The notes under the pieces: generated by a model
The model's input: only the letters and a program-made list of their open reading frames with translations
Databases searched by the model: none
Told to the model about the DNA's origin: nothing
Position numbers and translations under genes: made by a program
Shown: one piece after another, positions 1-7,763 of the stretch
Layout of the letters: each line of letters starts with the position of its first letter
Position numbering within the stretch: position 1 is the stretch's first letter
DNA from: Klenkia terrae
Lineage (GTDB): Bacteria > Actinomycetota > Actinomycetes > Mycobacteriales > Geodermatophilaceae
Direction: 5' to 3'
Assembly: GCF_900491935.1 (NCBI RefSeq)
Contig: NZ_UEXK01000004.1
Location: forward strand, 3,565,510 to 3,601,510
DNA length: 36,001 bases

Positions 1-1
1 G

Positions 2-757
2 TCAACCGATCTCGAGGTCGAGCTGGAGGGGGTGGTGGTCCGAGCAGGTCGAGCCGTCCAGCACCTCGGCGCCGCGGACGCCCACGCCGGGGGAGACCCA
101 GACCTGGTCGATCCGGACGCGGGGACTGCGGGCCGGGTGGGTCAGGCCCTGCTCGCGCTTCCACAGCTGCCAGCCGCTGGCCTGGTCGGCGCGGGAGCCG
201 GCGGCCTGCCAGCCGTCGCGCAGCCGCTGCCGCAGCGGGGCCAGCTCGGGCGCCGTCGGCCCGCAGTTCAGGTCACCGACGACGACCGCGGGTCCCTCGG
301 CCGGGAGCAGCCCCACCAGGGCCTCGGCCTGCGCCGCCCGCGCCCGGGCGGACTGGCTGGACAGGTGCGTGGTCACCACGGTCAGCGCGCTGCTGCCCAG
401 CCCCAGCAGCGCCCGGACGGCGCTGCGCGGCTCGCCCTCGCCCGGCAGCGCCAGCACCTGCTCGTCGAGGACCGGCAGCCGGGACAGCAGCGCGTTGCCG
501 TACCGCCGCGCGGGGGCGCCGGCGACGCCCTTCTCGATCGCCGAGGCCCAGACCAGCTCGCGGTCCAGCGCCCGGGACAGCACCTCGGCCTGGTCGACGT
601 CCTCGCTGCGCGGCCCGAAGTTCCGGTCCACCTCCTGCAGGCAGACGACGTCGGCGTCGGTGCGCTGCAGCAGCTCGGCGACCCGCACCAGGTCGTGGCG
701 GCCGTCGTCGCCGACGCCGTGTCGGATGTTGAACGTGACCAGCCGGAGCGCCGCCAT
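2..757 (-). CDS. endonuclease/exonuclease/phosphatase (EEP) family protein
   Basis: A 251-residue hydrolase of the metal-dependent DNase I / inositol phosphatase fold. The family blocks are present in order: TFNIRHG near residue 8 (Asn10), LQEVDR near 40 (Glu42), TTHLSS near 155, GDLN near 190, and the C-terminal SDHH near 240. This is the full catalytic set. Substrates in the family range from DNA to phospholipid head groups, so the exact reaction cannot be named. An in-frame ATG lies 27 codons upstream, but I chose the start at 757: it begins directly before the first conserved strand and has a GGAAGG-like ribosome site about 8 bases upstream. There is no signal peptide, so it is probably cytoplasmic. 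It is divergent from the epimerase gene, 49 bases away. The stop codon lies at the window edge, so the gene is complete. Confidence 0.85.
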   Translation of the reverse strand: MAALRLVTFNIRHGVGDDGRHDLVRVAELLQRTDADVVCLQEVDRNFGPRSEDVDQAEVLSRALDRELVWASAIEKGVAGAPARRYGNALLSRLPVLDEQVLALPGEGEPRSAVRALLGLGSSALTVVTTHLSSQSARARAAQAEALVGLLPAEGPAVVVGDLNCGPTAPELAPLRQRLRDGWQAAGSRADQASGWQLWKREQGLTHPARSPRVRIDQVWVSPGVGVRGAEVLDGSTCSDHHPLQLDLEIG

Positions 758-806
758 GGCCCCACCTTCCCAGGCGCGCCCGGCCGGGGCGATGTTGCAT
801 GGGGGC

Positions 807-1703
807 ATGCGCATCTTCTTCACCGGCGGCTCCGGCAAGGCCGGGCACCACGTGGCCCCCTACCTGGCCGACCAGGGCCACCAGGTCACCAACGCCGACC
901 TGACCCCGCTGCGGCACGAGGGCATCGCCGACCTGCGGGTCGACCTGACCGACCTGGGTCAGACGTACTCCGCGCTGGCTGGGGCCGCGCGCCCGGCGGA
1001 ACTCGACCTGCCCGCGGTGCCGGCCTACGACGCCGTCGTCCACTTCGCCGCCGTCCCGGCGATCCTGCTGTCCGCCGACGCGACGACCTACGCGACCAAC
1101 GTGCTGAGCACCTACAACGTGCTGGAGGCGGCCACCCGGCTGGGCATCGGCAAGGTGGTGTTCGCCTCCTCGGAGACCACCTACGGCATCTGCTTCGCCC
1201 AGGGCGAGCGCCGTCCGCAGTACCTGCCCGTCGACGAGGAGCACCCCACGGTGCCCGAGGACTCCTACGCGATGAGCAAGGTGGCCGGCGAGGTCACCGC
1301 GCGGTCGTTCCAGGCCCGCACCGGGGCCGACGTGTACGGGCTGCGGGTCAACAACGTGATCGAGCCGCACGAGTACGAGCAGCTGTTCCCGGCCTTCCTC
1401 GCCGACCCTGCGCTGCGCCGGCGCAACGTCTTCTCCTACATCGACACCCGCGACCTGGGCCAGTTCGTCCAGCGCTGCCTCACCACCGACGGGCTGGGCT
1501 ACGAGGTGTTCAACGTGGCCAACGCCGACACCTCCGTGGCCGCGACGACCGAGGAGGTCCGGGAGCGGTTCTACGACGGCGTCGAGCTGCGCCGGGAGAT
1601 GGGCCCGCACGAGACCTTCTACTCGATCGAGAAGGCCCGCCGGCTGCTCGGCTTCCAGCCGCAGCACTCCTGGCGCGACGTGCTGGCCGACCCGCGGGCC
1701 TGA
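807..1703 (+). CDS. NAD-dependent epimerase/dehydratase family protein
   Basis: A 298-residue short-chain dehydrogenase of the extended (nucleotide-sugar epimerase) type. The N-terminus MRIFFTGGSGKAG carries the dinucleotide-binding glycine motif. A SSETTYG strand sits near residue 120, and the catalytic Tyr154-x-x-x-Lys158 occurs in SYAMSK. These features support NAD(P)-dependent oxidation or epimerisation of a sugar or a similar hydroxylated substrate; the substrate cannot be read from sequence. The start at 807 places the Rossmann motif at the very N-terminus; longer upstream extensions of the frame run into the divergent EEP gene and look non-coding. The gene is convergent with the PhoD-like gene, with only 18 bases between the stop codons and no clear terminator. 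It may be an isolated housekeeping or polysaccharide gene. Confidence 0.85.
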   Translation: MRIFFTGGSGKAGHHVAPYLADQGHQVTNADLTPLRHEGIADLRVDLTDLGQTYSALAGAARPAELDLPAVPAYDAVVHFAAVPAILLSADATTYATNVLSTYNVLEAATRLGIGKVVFASSETTYGICFAQGERRPQYLPVDEEHPTVPEDSYAMSKVAGEVTARSFQARTGADVYGLRVNNVIEPHEYEQLFPAFLADPALRRRNVFSYIDTRDLGQFVQRCLTTDGLGYEVFNVANADTSVAATTEEVRERFYDGVELRREMGPHETFYSIEKARRLLGFQPQHSWRDVLADPRA

Positions 1704-1721
1704 GCCCGGGCCGGCAGCGGC

Positions 1722-3359
1722 TCAGGCGAGCTCGGTGTCCAGCACCCGGGTGAACACCGGCGCCCCGTCGTCGTCCCGGCTGGTGGCCCACAGCCGGAAC
1801 CGGGCGTCCCGGCCCTGGAACACCAGCTCGCCCAGCTCGTTGCCGAAGAACGGCCCGGCCTGCTTGCGCCACTCCAGGCCGGTGCGGGGCACCCGGGCGG
1901 CCTTGGTGATCGAGCCGGTGAGCGCCCGGGCCCAGCGGCTCCAGCCGATCCGGAAGCCGATCTCGATGGCGTGCGGTGCCTGGTTGTGCAGGGGCGACAC
2001 CGTCAGCTGGTGCACCCGCCCGGTCAGCCCGCCGGGGGCGACCAGCTCGGCGGCGTAGGCGTGGTGCACGTCACCGGACAGCACCAGGGTGGTCGCCGGG
2101 GCCGGCCCCGCCTCGCCGCGGGCGACCGAGACCAGCAGGCGGCCCAGCCGCTCGAAGGACTGCCCGAACGCCGCCCAGTGCTCCAGGTCCGCGGCCTGGC
2201 GCAGCTTCTCGGCCAGCCGGCCCAGCAGGCGGCCGTGGTGCCGGACGGCGAGCGTCTCGTCCCACCGCTCGATGTCGTGGATCGCGTGCGGCAGCAGCCA
2301 CGGCAGCGACGTGCCGACCAGCACGTGCTCGACGCCGTCGGACACCGCCTCCCGCACCGCCTCCTCCACCCAGGTGAACTCGGCGTCGTCCAGGATCTGC
2401 CGGTCGCGCTCGGCCAGCACCCGGCCCGCCCGGCTGTCCACCATGACCAGCCGCACGTGGTCCCAGTGCCGCACGTAGCTCCAGCGGAACGCGGTCGGGT
2501 CGCCGTCGGCGCGCTCGGCCATCGCGGTGAGCATGGGCTCGGCGTCGTCGTGGCCCTGCATCTGCTGCCAGGTGTCGTTGGCGGCCAGCTCGGCCGGCGA
2601 CAGGTTGCCCAGGTGCTGGTAGACGAAGTAGCTGGTCAGGCCGCCGGTGATCCGGGCGCGCCACCAGGGCTCGTCGACCACGGAGTCCCGCCAGGCCGCC
2701 GAGGTGTTCCAGTCGTCGATCATCTCGTGGTCGTCGAAGATCATGGCCGACGGGATGGTGGACAGCAGCCAGCGCACCTCGGGGTCGCCCCAGGACTCCC
2801 GGTACAGCCGGGTGTACTCATCGAAGTCGGCGACCTGGGTGCCCGGCGCCACCGACACGTCCCGGCGCCCGGCCAGCCACGCCTGGGTGGGCGGGGTCGT
2901 CTCGTCGGCGTAGACCTGGTCGCCCAGCAGCACCAGGGCGTCGGGCCACTCCGCCTCGTCCTGGCCGGCCAGCCGGGTCGCGTAGCAGTCCAGCGCGTCG
3001 GGCGGGATGCCGTCGCGGACGTCGACCGACGCGGGGGTGGCGTACCGGCAGGACCCGAAGGCGATCCGGAAGGGCCCGGGGCCGCCGGGCGTGCGGATCC
3101 GGCTGGGCGGGAAGGCCGAGTGCCGCGACGGCCACGCCGGGACGTCGTCGAGGTGCACCTCGTAGGGGGTCGTGCTGCCGGGGGCCAGGCCCTCGACCAC
3201 GAGCAGCGCGAAGTGGTGGCCGCCCACGCAGAACGTGCGCGCGGTGGCGTCGAGGACCCGGACGGTGCACGCGCGGTCGGTCTCGACCCAGACGGTGGCG
3301 GACACCGGGTCCACGTGGCGGAGCAGGGGGCCGAGGACCAGCCGCGGGTTGTCGGGCAC
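1722..3359 (-). CDS. PhoD-like alkaline phosphatase / metallophosphoesterase
   Basis: A 545-residue protein of the PhoD-like metallophosphatase family. Visible landmarks are an N-terminal Ig-like strand region (TVWVETDRACTVRV), FGSCRYA near residue 100, LLGDQVYADE (metal-binding Asp), FDDHEMIDDWN (Asp-His metal ligands), the mid-domain VMVDSRAG, VLVGTSLPWLLPH, and the late LSGDVHH metal site. PhoD enzymes cleave phosphodiesters or phosphomonoesters using Fe/Ca. Unlike classical secreted PhoD, this protein has no twin-arginine or Sec signal, so a cytoplasmic role is inferred. The GTG start at 3359 is preferred because the protein begins with the usual PRLVLGPLLRHV block and has a GGAAG site upstream; the open frame continues much further upstream but antisense to ftsY. 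It is divergent from ftsY, 60 bases apart. Confidence 0.88.
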   Translation of the reverse strand: MPDNPRLVLGPLLRHVDPVSATVWVETDRACTVRVLDATARTFCVGGHHFALLVVEGLAPGSTTPYEVHLDDVPAWPSRHSAFPPSRIRTPGGPGPFRIAFGSCRYATPASVDVRDGIPPDALDCYATRLAGQDEAEWPDALVLLGDQVYADETTPPTQAWLAGRRDVSVAPGTQVADFDEYTRLYRESWGDPEVRWLLSTIPSAMIFDDHEMIDDWNTSAAWRDSVVDEPWWRARITGGLTSYFVYQHLGNLSPAELAANDTWQQMQGHDDAEPMLTAMAERADGDPTAFRWSYVRHWDHVRLVMVDSRAGRVLAERDRQILDDAEFTWVEEAVREAVSDGVEHVLVGTSLPWLLPHAIHDIERWDETLAVRHHGRLLGRLAEKLRQAADLEHWAAFGQSFERLGRLLVSVARGEAGPAPATTLVLSGDVHHAYAAELVAPGGLTGRVHQLTVSPLHNQAPHAIEIGFRIGWSRWARALTGSITKAARVPRTGLEWRKQAGPFFGNELGELVFQGRDARFRLWATSRDDDGAPVFTRVLDTELA

Positions 3360-3419
3360 GCGACCAGCTTCCCGCACCGCACCCGGTGGCGCGCAGCGCG
3401 GGCTGGGAGACTGCTGTCC

Positions 3420-4610
3420 ATGGAGTTCGTGATCATCGCCGTGGCGATCGTCGTCCTCGCCCTGCTCGTCGGGGCGGGGCTGCTGGTCGGCCGCGGCCGC
3501 CGCACCACCCGCCTGGACGACGACGCGGCCGCCGGCACGACGCTCACCCGGCCGCGCCCCACCGACGTCGTCCCCCCGGCGGCGCCACCGGCCACCGCGC
3601 CGCCGACCGGCACCCCGACCGACGAGGACGTCGTCCCGGTCGACCTGCCGCCGGCCGAGCCCGAGCCCGGGCTGGTCTTCGACGTCCCGCCGCCCTCGGC
3701 CGGTCGGCTGGTCCGGCTGCGCAGCCGGCTGGCCCGCTCGCAGTCCTCGCTGGGCCGCGGCCTGCTGACGGTGCTGGCCCGGGAGAAGCTGACCGAGGAC
3801 GACTGGGAGGAGGTCGAGGAGACCCTCCTGGCCGCCGACGTCGGCGTGGCCGCCACCACCCAGATCGTGCAGCGGCTGCGCACCCAGTCCCTGGTGCTGG
3901 CCACCGGGGACGCCGGGGCGCTGCGGGAGCTGCTGGTCACCGAGCTGGCCGCCGTCCTCGGGCCGGACATGGACCGCACCCTGGCCACCGACCGCGAGCT
4001 CGACCGCCCCGCGGTGGTGCTGGTGGTCGGGGTCAACGGGGCCGGCAAGACCACCACCTGCGGCAAGATCGCCCGGGTGCTGGTCGGCGACGGGCGCAGC
4101 GTGCTGCTCGGTGCCGCCGACACCTTCCGCGCCGCGGCCGCCGACCAGCTGGAGACCTGGGGCGAGCGGGTCGGCGTCCCCACCGTGCGCGGGGCCGAGG
4201 GCGGCGACCCGGCCTCGGTCGCCTTCGAGGCGGTCAAGGTGGGCAAGGCCGCCGACGTCGACGCCGTCCTGATCGACACCGCCGGCCGGCTGCACACCAA
4301 GAGCGGCCTGATGGACGAGCTGGGCAAGGTCAAGCGGGTCGTGGAGAAGCAGAGCCCGGTCGACGAGGTGCTGCTGGTGCTGGACGCCACCACCGGCCAG
4401 AACGGCGTGGTGCAGGCCCGGGTGTTCACCGAGGCGGTCACCGTCACCGGGATCGTGCTCACCAAGCTCGACGGCACCGCCAAGGGCGGCATCGTGGTCT
4501 CGGTGCAGCGCGAGCTGGGGATCCCGGTGAAGCTGGTCGGGCTGGGGGAGGGGGCCGACGACCTGGCCCCGTTCGAGCCCCGCGCCTTCGCCGAGGCCCT
4601 GGTCGGTTAA
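3420..4610 (+). CDS. ftsY: signal recognition particle receptor FtsY
   Basis: The SRP receptor GTPase, 396 residues. It docks the Ffh-ribosome complex at the membrane for co-translational insertion. Residues 1-24 form a hydrophobic N-terminal membrane anchor (MEFVIIAVAIVV...), followed by a proline/acid-rich linker to about residue 95. The N domain contains LTEDDWEEVEETLL. The G domain has GVNGAGKTTT (P-loop, about residue 204), DTFRAAAADQL, DTAGRLHT, TKLDGTAKGG and the closing GLGEGADDL. Anchored FtsY of this form is typical of Actinobacteria, which usually have smc just upstream; here smc is absent and a PhoD-like gene is divergent instead. The TAA stop interlocks with the stop of the convergent nickel permease in the palindrome TTAA at 4607-4610. 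Its partner ffh lies about 5.6 kb downstream. Confidence 0.97.
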   Translation: MEFVIIAVAIVVLALLVGAGLLVGRGRRTTRLDDDAAAGTTLTRPRPTDVVPPAAPPATAPPTGTPTDEDVVPVDLPPAEPEPGLVFDVPPPSAGRLVRLRSRLARSQSSLGRGLLTVLAREKLTEDDWEEVEETLLAADVGVAATTQIVQRLRTQSLVLATGDAGALRELLVTELAAVLGPDMDRTLATDRELDRPAVVLVVGVNGAGKTTTCGKIARVLVGDGRSVLLGAADTFRAAAADQLETWGERVGVPTVRGAEGGDPASVAFEAVKVGKAADVDAVLIDTAGRLHTKSGLMDELGKVKRVVEKQSPVDEVLLVLDATTGQNGVVQARVFTEAVTVTGIVLTKLDGTAKGGIVVSVQRELGIPVKLVGLGEGADDLAPFEPRAFAEALVG

Positions 4611-5719
4611 CCCGCGACCGGGTCCTGCTGCCAGCGGTCCTCGATCCGGCCGTAGCGCCAGACGGCCAGGGCCACCGCCCAGGTGACCACGAACAGGCCG
4701 ACGATCGCGAAGCCGACGTAGTCCAGGTCCAGCGAGGCGATCCAGGCCAGCGGGCCGCCGTCGATGCCCAGCCGCTCCACCAGCAGCCCGATGAGCACCA
4801 TCGTGCCGACGACCAGGGCCACCAGGACCGACAGCACCGTGATGGTCAGGTTGTAGAAGACCTTGCGGACCGGCTTGACCATCGCCCAGCCGTAGGCCCG
4901 GGTCATCAGGATGCCGTCGGCGGTGTCGAACAGGCTCATGCCGGCCATGAAGAGCACCGGCAGCACGACGATGGCGTACCAGGGCAGCACGAAGGCCGCG
5001 GAGCCGGCGATGAGCACCAGCAGGCCGACCTGGGTGGCGGTGTCGAAGCCCAGGCCCATGAGCAGGCCGACCGGGTACAGGTGCCAGGGCTCGGACACCC
5101 GCCGGGTCACCCGGCCCAGGATCCGCGCCATGAACCCGCGGTTGTGCAGGTGGTGCTCGAGCTGGGCCTCGTCCAGCTCGCCGGACCGCATGCCGCGGAA
5201 CACCTTGGCGATGCCGACCACCGACACCAGGTTCATCAGCCCGATCAGCAGCAGGAACCCGCCGGCCACCAGGGTGCCGATCAGCCCCAGGGTCTGCGCG
5301 CTGGAGGAGTCGCCGTCCTGCATGACACCGGCCACCGACTCGACGCCCACCGCGAGCAGCACGCTGGCCACCAGCACCACCGACGAGTGACCCAGGGAGA
5401 ACCAGAACCCGGTCCCGACGGCGGACCGGCCGTCGCCGACCAGCTTGCGGGTGGTGTTGTCGATCGTGGCGATGTGGTCGGCGTCGAAGGCGTGCCGGAC
5501 GCCGAGCAGGTAGGCGGTCAGCCCGACCCCGACCCCGAGGACGCCGGCGCTGCCCAGCTCCAGCCGCTGCGGTGCTACGCCGAGGACGAGCACCCCCCAG
5601 CCGACGACGTGCAGCGCCACGACGACCAGGGTCATCACGGTGATGCTGCGCTTGTCCTGCGCGCTGAACCGTGCGCCCGTCGCGGGGCTGGTGGGCGACG
5701 TCGTCGCTGCCGTGGTCAC
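4607..5719 (-). CDS. nickel/cobalt permease, NiCoT (HoxN/NixA) family
   Basis: A 370-residue integral membrane transporter for uptake of Ni2+ and/or Co2+. The family signature RHAFDADHI (HX4DH, metal-binding helix 2) and the following FSLGHSSVV motif are both present, with about eight hydrophobic segments. The large loop after helix 4 contains the RGMRSGELDEAQLEHHLHNRG stretch usual for NiCoT. The start is taken as GTG 5719, which gives a short polar cytoplasmic leader before helix 1. A TAGAGT -10-like hexamer ends six bases before this GTG, so the mRNA may be leaderless. A Nur-like palindrome lies 30 bases upstream. The gene sits between ftsY and amt, normally adjacent in Actinobacteria, so it looks like a lineage insertion. 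Metal specificity (Ni versus Co) cannot be told from sequence. Confidence 0.92.
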   Translation of the reverse strand: MTTAATTSPTSPATGARFSAQDKRSITVMTLVVVALHVVGWGVLVLGVAPQRLELGSAGVLGVGVGLTAYLLGVRHAFDADHIATIDNTTRKLVGDGRSAVGTGFWFSLGHSSVVLVASVLLAVGVESVAGVMQDGDSSSAQTLGLIGTLVAGGFLLLIGLMNLVSVVGIAKVFRGMRSGELDEAQLEHHLHNRGFMARILGRVTRRVSEPWHLYPVGLLMGLGFDTATQVGLLVLIAGSAAFVLPWYAIVVLPVLFMAGMSLFDTADGILMTRAYGWAMVKPVRKVFYNLTITVLSVLVALVVGTMVLIGLLVERLGIDGGPLAWIASLDLDYVGFAIVGLFVVTWAVALAVWRYGRIEDRWQQDPVAG

Positions 5720-5725
5720 GGCGGG

Positions 5726-5756
5726 ACTCTAGTGCGACTTCCCCGCATCTGCACAA
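5726..5756 (-). promoter_or_regulatory. candidate promoter of the nickel/cobalt permease
   Basis: Reading the minus strand, TTGTGC (5756-5751) and TAGAGT (5731-5726) could serve as -35 and -10 with a long 19-base spacer. The -10 ends six bases before the GTG start, compatible with a leaderless transcript. The -35 overlaps the Nur-like palindrome, so binding there would be expected to repress. This rests on pattern only. Confidence 0.4.
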
Positions 5757-5765
5757 GGGTTGCAA
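5749..5765 (-). promoter_or_regulatory. candidate Nur-type nickel operator
   Basis: On the minus strand the sequence is TTGCAA-CCCTT-GTGCAG. The Streptomyces Nur (Fur-family nickel regulator) box is described as TTGCAA-N5-TTGCAA; this site matches 10 of 12 half-site bases with the exact five-base spacer. It lies 30 bases upstream of a nickel/cobalt permease gene and overlaps its candidate -35. The match was made by eye without scoring against background. Confidence 0.45.
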
Positions 5766-5850
5766 CAAGGCGCGAACGAGGGTGGCCGCGGACACGTCTG
5801 CGGGGTCGGCAACAGCACCGCAACACGGGCCCGCGACACGCGCAGCGGAG

Positions 5851-5889
5851 TTCACGGTGCGGAAACACGCGCGCGCAGCCCCCGGAAAC
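5851..5889 (+). promoter_or_regulatory. candidate GlnR-type nitrogen operator upstream of amt
   Basis: TTCAC-N6-GAAAC (5851-5866) matches the GTnAC-N6-GAAAC half of the actinobacterial GlnR box in spacing and at most positions. A second GAAAC lies at 5885-5889, 23 bases after the first (22 would be canonical). The second GTnAC element is not recognisable. The position, about 90-130 bases before amt, and the target operon both fit GlnR control, but the site is degenerate. Confidence 0.4.
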
Positions 5890-5978
5890 ACGGGATCGGC
5901 ACTGTCTCACCACATCACCCCGCCCTCCCGGGCTCCCGATGCGGCCGATGGCCGACGACCCCTGATCAGGAGGTTGCC

Positions 5979-7651
<1,673 letters not shown>

Positions 7652-7666
7652 CTCCACCGCACGACC

Positions 7667-7710
7667 CGTCGGCCGGGGTGGAGGGATGCGTCCCACCGCC
7701 CCGGCCGACG
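7667..7710 (+). terminator. hairpin between glnK and glnD (attenuator-like)
   Basis: Arms 7667-7681 and 7693-7710 pair over 15 bases with one three-base bulge, around an 11-base loop. There is no T-run. Because it stands inside the operon it more likely attenuates or stabilises the amt-glnK mRNA than fully terminates it. The alternative glnD ATG at 7686 falls in its loop. Confidence 0.6.
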
Positions 7711-7763
7711 GCGTTGCGCCCCCGCTGCGCGGCACCGCCGCCGCCCACCCGGAAGAGGAGCCC

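Noticed and set aside
1704-1721. Terminator between the epimerase and PhoD-like genes
   Set aside because: Only a short GCCCGGGC palindrome is present, too small to support.
1722-5891. A 1389-residue open frame on the minus strand
   Set aside because: Only the part from 3359 down has family similarity; the rest runs antisense to ftsY with GC-codon-biased nonsense and is a shadow of high GC content.
5720-5978. Cobalamin or NiCo riboswitch upstream of the permease or amt
   Set aside because: I could not find a B12 box or the conserved four-way junction pattern; the region shows only operator-like sites.
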